64,000 nt of DNA from Agrobacterium vitis. Lineage in GTDB: Bacteria; Pseudomonadota; Alphaproteobacteria; Rhizobiales; Rhizobiaceae. The notes under the pieces were generated by a model that had not been told where the DNA came from, did no database searches, and saw only the letters and a list, made by a program, of their open reading frames with translations. The position numbers and the translations under genes were made by a program. The stretch is taken from the NCBI RefSeq assembly GCF_013337045.2, contig NZ_CP118260.1:682001-746000 (forward strand), read 5' to 3'. This document shows positions 8,152 to 16,886 of this stretch, piece after piece; within the stretch, counting starts at the first letter, position 1, and each line of letters begins with the position of its first letter.

Positions 8152-9048
8152 TCAGGCGAGATACGGGCAGACCAGAACCTCAGCCGTGCCGTACCACTGG
8201 TTGGTGCCGCCATTGTCGGTCAGCTGGTTGCCGACAATCTTGCGGGCCGCCCCTTCCAGAGACGGCGGCACGATGAGCAGGCGCGGATTGATGGCCAGTG
8301 GTTTGCCATAGTCAGCCTTCAGGCTGCCGAGGCCGACGCGCCCCACTTCGTAGTTCGCAGCGTTGAGCGTCTGCTTCGAACCCCAGGCCTGTTGCCAGAA
8401 GCCGAAACCAACCTGGCAGCGGCCATCCAGGCCGTAGACGTATTCCTTCCTGAAAAAGACGTTGTCGTCATTTTCCTGGTCCTTGCGGATCAGATTGCTG
8501 AAGGGCTTGCGCTGCTGGTAGATCAACGGCTTCAAGGCACGGCTATTGTCGACCAGGAACCAGGCAGTACCCGTCCCGCCATCTGTGTTGGCAACAGAGG
8601 TCACGTTGCCAGCGGCATCGAGGACAGGATGGTCGGTGTCGAAGAAATACTGGCCATCGTAGCATTTGGTGGCAAAGCCGTTCTTGATAAGACCCCAGAC
8701 CAGTTCGTCGGGGAACATCGTGGCATTCTGGCCAAGCTGCTGGAACATCGGCCCGTAAATGCCGAGATTGTCGTCTTCGAAGTCATCGCGATCAACGCCG
8801 ATCGTCGTCTCGTAGGACTTGTTGGTCAGCGCATAGCCGTGGCGGGCAAGACCATTGACGACGCGGTCGCCGATCCACTCGCGCATGCCAGGAAACTGAC
8901 CGAGCCAGCCGTATTCCTGGGTCTTGGTGGTCGATGGCACCAAGGTCGCGACCTGAGACCATTGAGCCGTTGACATCGCGAGGCCCGCCTGGAAGGCGGT
9001 ATTGAAGCCGACGAAAGCCGACTGGAGAGATTGACGGGTGATCAGCAT
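8152..9048 (-). CDS. major capsid protein (Mu gpT-like)
   Basis: The 298-residue sequence begins MLITRQSLQSAFVGFNTAFQ and continues with the W-rich LGQFPGMREWIGDR block, both hallmarks of the Mu-like major head subunit family. Length is close to the usual 300-310 residues. It follows the I protease and a decoration-type gene, the standard head order. The product assembles the icosahedral shell after proteolysis by the I gene product. Confidence 0.95.
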   Translation of the reverse strand: MLITRQSLQSAFVGFNTAFQAGLAMSTAQWSQVATLVPSTTKTQEYGWLGQFPGMREWIGDRVVNGLARHGYALTNKSYETTIGVDRDDFEDDNLGIYGPMFQQLGQNATMFPDELVWGLIKNGFATKCYDGQYFFDTDHPVLDAAGNVTSVANTDGGTGTAWFLVDNSRALKPLIYQQRKPFSNLIRKDQENDDNVFFRKEYVYGLDGRCQVGFGFWQQAWGSKQTLNAANYEVGRVGLGSLKADYGKPLAINPRLLIVPPSLEGAARKIVGNQLTDNGGTNQWYGTAEVLVCPYLA

Positions 9049-9060
9049 GGACGGGCCTCT

Positions 9061-9468
9061 TTAAGAGAACGTGACCCACACGCCCTGGTCATCGACATCG
9101 AAGATCGTGCCGGCAACTGGACGTGCGGAAGAATTGGAGGTTTTGGCGACCGTCTGATCGTCGACCGCGTAGCAGTCCGATCCGATATCAGCCAAGGCGA
9201 TGGCGTCCGTCGATGCCGAATTGGCAAACCGGAAGATGCCTGTTTTGACGTCGGCGCGGACACTGCCGTCAGCGCCAGCATTGACGATCTGGCGCTCGTT
9301 GCGGCCGACGACCTTCAGGGTTGCCGTCGCGCCGGCCGGGACCAGCATGCCGGTCGTGTCGATTGCCACCATGGCACCGGCAAAGAGAGTAGCCGATGCC
9401 TTGACCGGGAAATTGCGGTTATCGCCGCTCCGCTGGGCGGTGTTGCGGTCTGCGGTCAGAGCCGTCAT
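9061..9468 (-). CDS. capsid decoration-type protein (135 aa)
   Basis: A small, beta-rich protein starting MTALTADRNTAQRSGD, with the ASATLFAGAMVAIDTTGM block seen in DUF2190-like and similar head decoration proteins. It lies between the I protease and the capsid genes, the position of Mu gp33-type products. Its start overlaps the I gene stop (ATGA). It probably stabilises the capsid exterior, inferred from family resemblance and position. Confidence 0.75.
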   Translation of the reverse strand: MTALTADRNTAQRSGDNRNFPVKASATLFAGAMVAIDTTGMLVPAGATATLKVVGRNERQIVNAGADGSVRADVKTGIFRFANSASTDAIALADIGSDCYAVDDQTVAKTSNSSARPVAGTIFDVDDQGVWVTFS

Positions 9469-10550
9469 GCGTCACCGCCTTTCTTGGCCTTGAGGAAAGC
9501 TTCCTTGCTGAGACCCATCTGGCTCATGACCGCCAGATCCTCGGTCGTCAGATCTGTCGTGTCGGCGCCATTGCCGGGCGGCGTGACGCCAGCGCGCTGG
9601 GTTGCCGTCAGAACCGGAGACGCGTCGGCAAAGGCCTTGAAGGCTGCGGCGTCTTTCCTGTGCAGATCAAGGCCCCAGGCCTTCAGCGCCGGCGTAAGCC
9701 TGCCTTCGGTGATCGCCCGGTTGACGGCGGTCTCGGCCTCTTCGCCTTCGATCTTGGTTTGAAGCGCCTTCAAACCAGTCTGGAGTGCCGCGACCTGCTC
9801 GATCGGCACGAACTTCGTGGGATCGACTTCGGCGCGTGCGGAATTGATCGCGGTGACGATCTCGGCTGGTTTGGCGGTGGCGGACACACCAGCAGCAGCG
9901 GCAATCGCCGCATTGCCGGTCAGCACGCTGTTGATCGCGATGAGAATGGCGTTCTCATCCGCGTCCTCGGAAAGCCCCAAGGCGGCGGCAATTCTCTTCA
10001 TATCGTTTTCCTGGTTGGGTTGAGCGCAATTTTGCTGGGCACTGGCGGCCACGGCCGCAAGTTCGAGATTGGGCACATTGGTCAATCCGGCCGAAATCAG
10101 CCGCAGCACCTGGCCGGCCTTATCGTGCTGGTAGACGGGGGAAATGTAGCGATACTCGCCAGCCCGGATGGCCTGGGCTGCCTTGTCTGTCCATTCGACC
10201 AAGCCATAGAGGCCATCGGGACGGGCATCGAGCTGCTTGATCCAGCCGGCAGCCGGCGCTTGGCCGCCGACACCGGGCACAGCCGAGAACTGCGTCTGGT
10301 GATCGTAATCGACCACGAGGTCGGTACTGCCGGCGCGCTGCTCGGTGGAAGCAATCACGGCCCGCATGCCTTCAAGGCCATTGGTCGAATAGGGACCGCG
10401 ACCGTCGCGACCGGAAAACGATCCGATCGGCAGCAGCATGATCCAGTGCCCGGACGAGCCTTCGGCAGGCAAAGCGGCGTCCGCCCCACCCAGCATCACG
10501 GCATGGGCGGCAACAAGGCCGGAAAAGAGGTTTTGGGTGCGTTTCGTCAT
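9465..10550 (-). CDS. head maturation protease/scaffold (Mu I protein)
   Basis: The 361-residue protein has the layout of Mu I protease: an N-terminal domain of about 190 residues containing LLPIGSFSGRDGRGPY and VVDYDHQTQ, followed by a helix-rich, charged scaffold-like half beginning near a second ATG (MKRIAAALGLSEDAD, about residue 183). In Mu an internal start yields a separate scaffold protein Z, and the spacing here permits the same. The gene opens the head structural operon after the largest noncoding gap of the phage, so a promoter upstream is likely. Confidence 0.9.
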   Translation of the reverse strand: MTKRTQNLFSGLVAAHAVMLGGADAALPAEGSSGHWIMLLPIGSFSGRDGRGPYSTNGLEGMRAVIASTEQRAGSTDLVVDYDHQTQFSAVPGVGGQAPAAGWIKQLDARPDGLYGLVEWTDKAAQAIRAGEYRYISPVYQHDKAGQVLRLISAGLTNVPNLELAAVAASAQQNCAQPNQENDMKRIAAALGLSEDADENAILIAINSVLTGNAAIAAAAGVSATAKPAEIVTAINSARAEVDPTKFVPIEQVAALQTGLKALQTKIEGEEAETAVNRAITEGRLTPALKAWGLDLHRKDAAAFKAFADASPVLTATQRAGVTPPGNGADTTDLTTEDLAVMSQMGLSKEAFLKAKKGGDA

Positions 10551-10916
10551 GGGGCGAGATTGCCCCGGCCCGATAAAGTAAAACAGCCGGTAGGGTTACC
10601 GGGTGAATTGCTTGCCGTGACGATGCGGCCAACCAACTCATATCACGACGGGGGAGAGAGGCAAGGCTTCGAATTTGAAGCCGGTTTGAAGCCCTTGGGT
10701 GCGCTTGAGGGCCTTGCCCTGCGTCACTGGCCGTTCAACCGCCTTGCGCGCGTCTATGGCGCTTAAATTCGATCATGTTGAAATCTATTGCCGAGGGGCG
10801 TATCATGATCTTGATGATCGCCGTGACAACCGGGAAATCGCACGTCCGGTTTGGTGATCCCGTCCTGGCAACGGTGACACTGCTACGGGGAAAGTGGCGT
10901 ACCCCCTCGGCGATCA
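10551..10916. other. 366-nt noncoding gap between F and I genes
   Basis: This is the only gap over 300 nt in the window. It holds the dyad element near the I start. It also holds a perfect 13-bp inverted repeat (TTGATGATCGCCG at 10811-10823, its complement at 10908-10920) enclosing 84 bp, plus a related GCCGAGGGG motif repeated in inverse orientation at about 10790. Short frames exist (for example minus 10735-10920, which overlaps the F stop) but show no family likeness. A Com-like gene sometimes occupies this spot in other Mu-like phages; I see no intact one. Confidence 0.5.
10580..10607 (-). promoter_or_regulatory. dyad element upstream of the I-protease operon
   Basis: The plus strand carries CCGGTA-N4-TACCGG (10587-10602) inside aaaacagccggtagggt, closely matching a second copy at 18522-18548 that precedes the lysis operon. 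It ends about 30 nt before the I start codon. A site for the Mor-like activator is the favoured reading because 5-bp arms separated by 6 bp resemble Mor/C operators. A transcribed hairpin is the alternative. Confidence 0.5.
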
Positions 10917-12212
10917 TCAAACCTTCCCAAACAGAGTTTCATATGTGGCTGGATCAGATAGCGTGGCCTGATCCACAAGCCCCGCCGTTCGGATCGAGTT
11001 GGTGACGATCGTTTGCGTTTTTCCCCCTGGTGGCCGTGCCTTGTCTGCAAAATCGACCTTCACGACGATCTTGGCCAGACGCGGCTCTTGGCCGCTGTCG
11101 AACACATAAAGAAGCGCACCGTCGCGCTTATCCCGCAGTACCGCCCTCGGCCGACTGAGATTGGCCGGCAACTGTCGGAGCGCCGCAATATCGACGGTCT
11201 TTCCTACCCCGGCCTTGGCATCGCGGATCATATGCAGAGCCGCTTGCTGGGTCAGGGTGATGGCACCTGACTGAGGCGCAATCCCGCCCTGGGCAAGAGA
11301 TGCCAGGACGTCCTCGGACAAAGCGCCAACCACGACGAGGGACCGATCCACGCGCCCGCCCGCTGTGGCCGCGTCAAACCACCTAGCAAAGTCATCTCCG
11401 AGCGGCCTGACCAGCCAGTCGGGATCTTTGTTGACCTGGGCGGCCATGATCGGCGGTGCATTGATCAGCTTTTCCGCCGCATCGAATGCCCGGTATCCGG
11501 CCTTGCCGGGATTATGATCCCAGCCAGGATCGATGCCCCGCGGAATCATCAGGACTTCGCCCGTGCGCTTGTTGGTGAAGGCAACGAAGTCATCGTCAGG
11601 CGGCGTGAACTTCAACTCACCCCGCATGCGCTCGACATCGCGATCCGACAGGCTTTGCAAGGTGCAGCGGCAATTCCAACCGCACGGCGGTGCCCAGGTG
11701 TCCCAATAGGGGTGATCGACGGGCAGGCAGAGATTATGCCGCTTGCGATGTTCCGGCCGGGTGTGGTCGTCCAGAATGCAGACATAGCGCAGCCAAGGCC
11801 GGCGCGCCTTGTTGCGCTCAAAGGCCGCCCAATGGCCTGCCGCGTAAGACACCCGCAGGTTCACGTCGAAGATCAATTGCAGGCGACGTGTCGAACCGAG
11901 CTGCGCTTTGCGAAGCTCTCCCGTCAGGGGATCGGTCACATCCTGGACGCCCCACCAGCCCTTAGCCTGGAGGACCGGCGTCACCTGGCTGGCGAAATCC
12001 CGAAACGTCTTGCCCTCTTCAAGGCTGGTTTGAAGGCCGTCGAAAAGGTCCGTGAGGATATCGAACCCGGCCGACTTGGCGACCGTGAACTGTTTGGCAT
12101 GCTCCTCGGCATAGACGTCCTGCCAGGAGAAGGACGGTGCGAGCTGTTCGCCGCGCGCCTTCAGGGCCTTGATGGCGTCTTCCGGCTTCAGCGCCGCAAT
12201 CGTCGCCGTCAT
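10917..12212 (-). CDS. phage head morphogenesis protein (Mu F-like) with C-terminal nuclease-like domain
   Basis: The 431-residue protein has the Mu F minor head domain in the first about 230 residues, ending in the diagnostic cluster HRKRHNLCLPVDHPYW and APPCGWNCRCTL. The remaining about 170 residues form a separate module ending in LAKIVVKVDFADK and VTNSIRTAG. That resembles the PBECR2-type (Barnase-EndoU-ColicinE5-RelE-like) nuclease domains often fused to F proteins. F is needed for head assembly and DNA packaging; the role of the fused module is unknown, perhaps injected with the DNA. The start overlaps the portal gene stop. Confidence 0.9.
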   Translation of the reverse strand: MTATIAALKPEDAIKALKARGEQLAPSFSWQDVYAEEHAKQFTVAKSAGFDILTDLFDGLQTSLEEGKTFRDFASQVTPVLQAKGWWGVQDVTDPLTGELRKAQLGSTRRLQLIFDVNLRVSYAAGHWAAFERNKARRPWLRYVCILDDHTRPEHRKRHNLCLPVDHPYWDTWAPPCGWNCRCTLQSLSDRDVERMRGELKFTPPDDDFVAFTNKRTGEVLMIPRGIDPGWDHNPGKAGYRAFDAAEKLINAPPIMAAQVNKDPDWLVRPLGDDFARWFDAATAGGRVDRSLVVVGALSEDVLASLAQGGIAPQSGAITLTQQAALHMIRDAKAGVGKTVDIAALRQLPANLSRPRAVLRDKRDGALLYVFDSGQEPRLAKIVVKVDFADKARPPGGKTQTIVTNSIRTAGLVDQATLSDPATYETLFGKV

Positions 12213-13765
12213 GAAAGCGGCTCATCGGCTTCACCGGAGATCCGGGCTGAGAACGCCGCACGGGCGAGCTGCTCGACAAAGGCATTGACACCCATGGCGC
12301 TGACTTGAGCCGCAAGGATCGCCTGTGCCTCAGCGATCGAGGTTGCCTTGCTCAGTGCCTCGGCCAAACCACCGACCACAGGCGGCGTCATCTCCTGCCA
12401 GTCATCAGCCGCGATCTGGGCGGCTGCCGCATCGATAGCATCGCGATCGGCGCGGGCCATCTGGCTTTGGGTGGCAATCGCAGGCGGTCCGCTGTCCGTC
12501 TGATCGGCAGGCGGCTGCGCTGCCGCTGCGGCCGGCATCAGGATTTCTTCGTCCTTGCCAGGATCAGGCAGGCCGATCTTGTCGCGCATGGTGGACATGC
12601 CGACTTTCAGGCCGAGCGGAACCAGCTTGACGACATTGGACACCAGATTGTTGATGTCCGTTTCATCCGGCCGACCGATACGGATTTTCGGATATTTTTT
12701 GCGCGGGCCAAGGTTGAGCGAGACCAGCGGGATGACAAGATCACGGTTCAGGGACGCGGCCAACTGGCGGGCATCGGCGCGCTCGATATCGTCGCGCACG
12801 CCGTCATGCACTTTACCGACAGCATAGCCGCCTGCCTGTGCATCTGTTGTGGCGGTCTGTCCCAGGACAAGCTTGGAAACCTGTCGGTCGAGCCAGTCGG
12901 CGCGTCTCTCATAAAGATCGATGCTGCCAGAGATCGAAGCCTCGACGAAATCGACCACCATGCCATCGGGTACGATTGCGGCAAAGTCGGCGGCAATGCT
13001 GGAGACGGCTCGCAGCAGCGCGGCCTTGTCGTCCTCGCTGGCATTCGGCCCATACTTTCCGAGCCTGAGCGGCTGTCCGAAGGCCTCGCAGAAGATGGCC
13101 CAGTCGGATGACGTGAAGGTTTTGAACAGATAGGCCCAGGCCGCCGATCGGGCCAAGCCGCCTCGGATCGTCAGGCCGGACTTGATCTTGGCGCGGTGAA
13201 CGATCCACTTGGCAGACCACAGATCCTCGTCGCCAGCCGGGCCACGAAGGCGAAGCGTTTCCCCGTCGTTGCGATCGAATACAAACCAACGCGGATCACG
13301 CCACTTGAGCGCGCCAACGGTCCACTGTCCCTCAGACGTATCCCAGATGATTTCGGTACAGGAAAAGCCTTTGCCAATCGCGTCGAGAATGTCGAACAGC
13401 TCGTCTTCAAGATCGTCGCGGTCAATAACATCGCGCACCAGATCAGCCGCCGCGACATCATCGGCGCTATCGCTGGCGGCTTCGACCGTGATCTCCAGCC
13501 CGGAAACCTGCCGTTTGCGCACACCGAGAACGCCGGCATAATGTTCGTTGCGCTCCTCCATGTCTTCGGCAAGCTCAAGGTAGCGCTCCGGATCGCCATC
13601 GATCGATTCGCGCAGAATGCGGGCGAGCTTCGGAGGCGTCAGGCCGGGAGCCTGATGATTGCCGAACGGACGGCGCACGCCGGTCACCGTGGGTGCTGCC
13701 TGCTCCTGCTTCATCTGGCTGGTGCGGATCGGGTTGCCATACTGGTCGAGGATCTGGGCCATCAA
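12209..13765 (-). CDS. portal protein (DUF935, Mu gp29-like)
   Basis: The 518-residue protein begins with the DUF935 pattern ILDQYGNPI, followed by a central block including WDTSEGQWTVGALKWRDPRWF and AIFCEAFGQPLRLGKY, all characteristic of Mu gp29 portal proteins. Length is normal. A Pro/Ala-rich linker near residue 425 precedes a short helical C-terminal domain. It forms the dodecameric gate through which the terminase packages DNA. It overlaps both its neighbours by 4 nt, between terminase and F as in Mu. Confidence 0.95.
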   Translation of the reverse strand: MMAQILDQYGNPIRTSQMKQEQAAPTVTGVRRPFGNHQAPGLTPPKLARILRESIDGDPERYLELAEDMEERNEHYAGVLGVRKRQVSGLEITVEAASDSADDVAAADLVRDVIDRDDLEDELFDILDAIGKGFSCTEIIWDTSEGQWTVGALKWRDPRWFVFDRNDGETLRLRGPAGDEDLWSAKWIVHRAKIKSGLTIRGGLARSAAWAYLFKTFTSSDWAIFCEAFGQPLRLGKYGPNASEDDKAALLRAVSSIAADFAAIVPDGMVVDFVEASISGSIDLYERRADWLDRQVSKLVLGQTATTDAQAGGYAVGKVHDGVRDDIERADARQLAASLNRDLVIPLVSLNLGPRKKYPKIRIGRPDETDINNLVSNVVKLVPLGLKVGMSTMRDKIGLPDPGKDEEILMPAAAAAQPPADQTDSGPPAIATQSQMARADRDAIDAAAAQIAADDWQEMTPPVVGGLAEALSKATSIAEAQAILAAQVSAMGVNAFVEQLARAAFSARISGEADEPLS

Positions 13766-15123
13766 TAGCCTCCGCGTCTGTTGCGCATTGATGCCATGCG
13801 ATAGGCTTGTTCATCATCGCCCTGGCTCTCTGCAAATTTGGATTTGGGCGGGGGGGCTGGCTCGTAGTCGTATTCACCAACAACGCCATCAGCGGCAAGG
13901 ATGCCCAGGAAGGCCGCCCAGGTGCGGTCGGCATGGTCTTCATCGCGCTCGGCCACAAAGCGAGGCGCGCCTGTGGCAGAAGCTACCTTGCGCAGTTTGT
14001 GAAGATCGGCGCGCAGCTTCTGATCGCCCTGGCTGATACGCACGGTGCGATCCTCGAACCGCTCTTTGCCGCGCGTCGCCATGACAAGCTTGTTTGGCCC
14101 GGTGAACAATACGCCTTCGACACGGCTGCCATAGCGGGTCTGTGCGTCTTCCGTGACTTTCTCGCCCATGCCCGTCTGGTCGATACACGCCCGGCCGACG
14201 CGGTAGCGGGTCATGACATCATCGAAGGCTTCGTCCATCTGCGCAAAGGTGGCGCGCTTTTGCTCAATCCGCTCACGCTCCCAAAGCACATCACCGATCA
14301 GTTCCCAGACCCAGATGACATGCAGGTCCTCGCGCCGGCCAATATCGCGACCGACGAAGCAGACATTGCCCTGATAGCCTTCCGGGTCTCCGGCACGCTC
14401 ATCCTCACAGGACGAAATCAGATCGTAGGACAGCCAGGCACTCGCCTCGTCCAGCCACTTCAGTTCAAACTCCTGCGCCCAGCTATCTTCATCTGCCAGA
14501 CCGGCGCGCAGTTCCTCGATGTCGCGGGGCAAGCCATCCCGCACCGCCTGATAGATATCGACGACGTGGCGGCTCCAGACGTCATCGGCCGGCCCGGTGG
14601 CCAGTTCGTAGAATTTATTGCTCTTGCCGTTTGGGGTGGACGTGACCCTGATATTCCAGCCCTTGGAAATGACCGGAAAGAGCGCCCGCCAGATCTGCTG
14701 GCTATCCTTGTGGAAGGCAAATTCGTCCAGAAAGACATTGGCGGAAAAGCCGCGTGCCGTGTCCGGATTGGCTGGCAGCGCCGTGATCTTCGATCCATGC
14801 GGCAGGGTCACTTCCAAGGCTTTATGCGTGCCGCTCTCGCCTTCCCAATCGAACTCCGCTTCCTGAAAGGCAAGATCATAGGCCTTGCAATGGACCTTGA
14901 TCCCTTCGTTCATGGCTTCGCGCGCCTGGCGCTCACCGCGTGACAGGATCACCCAGCGCTCACGCTTACCCTTCACGGCCGCTTCAAAGCAGGTGTCCAC
15001 AGTCTCCAGCGTGGTCGTGAAGGTCTTGCCGGTCTGGCGGGCAAACATACCCAGCTTGAAGCGCGAGCGATCAAGCAGCCAGCGCTGCTGGTAGCCATAG
15101 AGAGGGACGGCTGGTGACTTCAT
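13762..15123 (-). CDS. terminase large subunit (Mu gp28-like)
   Basis: The 453-residue protein shows a terminase ATPase: an adenine-binding YGYQQRW segment, Walker A-like ARQTGKT near residue 30, and Walker B NVFLDEFAF near residue 130. The nuclease half carries acidic clusters at VGRDIGRREDL, CIDQTGMG and DEDHADR, fitting an RNaseH-like metal site. It packages phage DNA by headful cutting from host flanking DNA, as in Mu. It overlaps the small subunit and portal genes, so the packaging genes are translationally coupled. Confidence 0.95.
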   Translation of the reverse strand: MKSPAVPLYGYQQRWLLDRSRFKLGMFARQTGKTFTTTLETVDTCFEAAVKGKRERWVILSRGERQAREAMNEGIKVHCKAYDLAFQEAEFDWEGESGTHKALEVTLPHGSKITALPANPDTARGFSANVFLDEFAFHKDSQQIWRALFPVISKGWNIRVTSTPNGKSNKFYELATGPADDVWSRHVVDIYQAVRDGLPRDIEELRAGLADEDSWAQEFELKWLDEASAWLSYDLISSCEDERAGDPEGYQGNVCFVGRDIGRREDLHVIWVWELIGDVLWERERIEQKRATFAQMDEAFDDVMTRYRVGRACIDQTGMGEKVTEDAQTRYGSRVEGVLFTGPNKLVMATRGKERFEDRTVRISQGDQKLRADLHKLRKVASATGAPRFVAERDEDHADRTWAAFLGILAADGVVGEYDYEPAPPPKSKFAESQGDDEQAYRMASMRNRRGGY

Positions 15124-15722
15124 TTCTCAAAGATCCCGTAGATGTCTTCGCGGATCTTGCGCAGCACTTCTTTGCCGTCGGGCTTGCCATCGGCATCCAT
15201 CTGGCCCGAGACCGTCGCGAACACCTTCTCGGCCTTCTGTTTGAAGTCGGTCTCAACCTTGCGCCGGCGGTCCGAGGATACCGATTGAGCTTGGGATGCT
15301 TTGTGAAGAGCGGCAGCCAGGGAGGCGATGCCCTTCGGGTCAATCGTGTCTCTCTTGGTTCGGGTGCTGGCCAACACGAGAGCCTTTATGGCCTCGGTTG
15401 CCACAAGCGTAAGATCGTCGCTTTCCTCGGCATCGAAGGTTGATGCGACCGCCGACGCCATCTCTCTCGCTTCGTTGATCTGACGTGTCAGTTCGTCCAG
15501 ATTGATCGAATATCTGTTGAACGAGCTGAAGCTCGGGATCTTGAAGTCCAGTTCGCCACGAGACTCCTTTTGCACCTGTTCCAGCTTGGTGACGAACTCC
15601 TTGTAGATATCGATCTGCGAGGTGCTCGTATCCTGAAGCTGCTCTGCCGCCCATTGGACCACATGGTTGCATTCCCTCGGCAGCAGTTGGAGCGAACTCA
15701 GCCGGCCGCGTCCCTTCGCCAT
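15120..15722 (-). CDS. terminase small subunit (DUF3486, Mu gp27-like)
   Basis: A 200-residue helical protein beginning MAKGRGRLSSLQLLP, the standard opening of DUF3486/gp27 proteins (Arg-rich N-terminus then SSLQLLP). The middle has IPSFSSFNRYS, also common to the family. It recognises packaging ends and regulates the large subunit. Its position directly before gp28 confirms the call. Confidence 0.92.
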   Translation of the reverse strand: MAKGRGRLSSLQLLPRECNHVVQWAAEQLQDTSTSQIDIYKEFVTKLEQVQKESRGELDFKIPSFSSFNRYSINLDELTRQINEAREMASAVASTFDAEESDDLTLVATEAIKALVLASTRTKRDTIDPKGIASLAAALHKASQAQSVSSDRRRKVETDFKQKAEKVFATVSGQMDADGKPDGKEVLRKIREDIYGIFEK

Positions 15723-15724
15723 GG

Positions 15725-16042
15725 TCAGATCCCCGGACGGCGCGGGCGCTGGACACCCTGAATGGTGATTTCCCGGTCAAGGTGACGTTTTCCATGATCC
15801 GTCAGGGTGGCGATTTTCACCTCCTCATCAACATCGAGAACCTTCACCGCACTCAAGTTGCGCAAATATTCGATCTGCTGATTGACCCATGGCAGGTCCT
15901 GATAGATGGCACTCAGACGAAGCGCCCCGTCGAAAAACGGGGACGACAGACTTTCGTTGGTCTGCTTTGCCAGCTCCTGAAGAATGACCAGACGGGCTTT
16001 CTCCCTGGTCAGTTTTTCGTAATCAACCGCGATGCTGTTCAT
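15725..16042 (-). CDS. VpaChn25_0724-type phage protein (winged-helix-like, 105 aa)
   Basis: The sequence includes the family pattern ARLVILQELAKQ near the start, the central WVNQQIEYLRNLSAVKV block and the C-terminal IQGVQRPRRPG ending. It matches a conserved small Mu-like phage family that lies just before gp27. The fold pattern suggests a winged helix. No function is established; a role in late regulation or packaging is possible. The start at 16042 lies within the end of the DUF2730 gene (20-nt overlap). Confidence 0.8.
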   Translation of the reverse strand: MNSIAVDYEKLTREKARLVILQELAKQTNESLSSPFFDGALRLSAIYQDLPWVNQQIEYLRNLSAVKVLDVDEEVKIATLTDHGKRHLDREITIQGVQRPRRPGI

Positions 16043-16406
16043 TCTTTGCTTGCTCCAAAAGGACTTCGTTCAGCCGTTCGCCCATGGCCTGGATGGGGGC
16101 TAGTTTTTGCTCCATGGCCGAAAATCGGCCTGCTTGTGCAACTTCGATCGTGTTGAGACGCCCGGCGATTTCCGCCATGGACAGTTCAAGGCGGTGGGTC
16201 GTTCCGCGATCAGGCAGATGCTTCAGCTCGCTCTCGATCGCCTGGATGCGCCGGTCGTATTCGACCAGCTTCGATTCCGCTTTGACCATCCGCTCTTCGA
16301 GCTTCTTTTCACCCGTCGACATCATCGTGCGGAACTGCGTGAGCAGATTGATGCTGTTGAGCGCCAGCGAGATCAGAACGCCGATAGCTGTCATATCGAG
16401 GATCAT
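16023..16406 (-). CDS. DUF2730-like membrane-anchored coiled-coil protein
   Basis: I use the ATG at 16406, which overlaps the stop of the zinc-finger gene (ATGA), rather than an upstream TTG. The roughly 127-residue product has one N-terminal hydrophobic segment (TAIGVLISLALNSINLL) and then a long charged coiled coil. This is the layout of DUF2730 proteins found between spanin and packaging genes in Mu-like phages. Its function is unknown. Confidence 0.75.
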   Translation of the reverse strand: MILDMTAIGVLISLALNSINLLTQFRTMMSTGEKKLEERMVKAESKLVEYDRRIQAIESELKHLPDRGTTHRLELSMAEIAGRLNTIEVAQAGRFSAMEQKLAPIQAMGERLNEVLLEQAKNEQHRG

Positions 16407-16621
16407 CGGCAATAAACCTCACGCTCGATCGACGTCTGACAGTCGATGCAACGGGCGGCAGCCGGATAGGCAAGCCGGCGCGCCAGTGGGATCTGCCGCC
16501 CGCAATCGACGCACTCGTCTGCACCGACCTTGTTGAGATCCGCACGAGCTGCCGCGACTTTGGCCGCTCGCTCCTGTTCGACCCTTTCCTCCGCCAGCTC
16601 GAAATGAATGTTACTGAACAT
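16403..16621 (-). CDS. TraR/DksA-type C4 zinc-finger protein
   Basis: The ATG at 16621 begins a 72-residue protein (MFSNIHFELAEERVEQE...). It has an N-terminal helix and a C4 finger CVDC...CIDC with 17 residues between the pairs, typical of the short TraR/DksA proteins of conjugative plasmids and Mu-like phages. Those bind the RNA polymerase secondary channel and mimic DksA/ppGpp. It lies inside the late region, overlapping the Rz1-like gene end. The longer frame upstream has no coding character. Confidence 0.85.
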   Translation of the reverse strand: MFSNIHFELAEERVEQERAAKVAAARADLNKVGADECVDCGRQIPLARRLAYPAAARCIDCQTSIEREVYCR

Positions 16622-16886
16622 TGGAACCCCCGGACACGGCGGCAGCGCGGCGCGCCTCACAAGCCCGGAGGGCGGTGCGATCCTTGCCCCAATAGGACGT
16701 GGTTTCCGGCTCATTAAGTCGCCGATCGGGCAACGGAACAGGATCATCGCAAGGCACCTTGGATGCCTTCGGAACCTCACGCTCGACATAGACGGTCTTG
16801 ACCACGGGCGGGGTCTCAGCGCTGATTGAGCAGCCGGACGCGAGCGCGGCTAATCCCACCAGTGCCATCATCGGGCAGAGACGCAT
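16611..16886 (-). CDS. outer-membrane spanin lipoprotein (Rz1-like), nested in Rz
   Basis: The ATG at 16886 lies inside the Rz-like gene in another frame, and the frame runs past the Rz stop. The 91-residue product starts MRLCPMMALVGLAALASGC, a lipoprotein signal with lipobox LASGC, then a Pro-containing periplasmic segment. Nested Rz/Rz1 genes are the classic spanin arrangement for fusing inner and outer membranes at lysis. The C-terminal part (YWGKDRTALRACEARRAA) resembles proteins paired with Rz in other alpha-proteobacterial phages. Confidence 0.8.
   Translation of the reverse strand: MRLCPMMALVGLAALASGCSISAETPPVVKTVYVEREVPKASKVPCDDPVPLPDRRLNEPETTSYWGKDRTALRACEARRAAAVSGGSNVQ

Noticed and set aside
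10735..10920. Minus-strand 61-residue frame overlapping the F stop as a possible Com-like gene
   Set aside because: It lacks the cysteine pairs of Com. Cysteine-rich segments appear only in another frame broken by stops, so I kept the region as noncoding.
10775..11005. Plus-strand frame in the F-I gap
   Set aside because: It runs antisense into the F gene, has no family likeness, and its first half coincides with inverted repeats.
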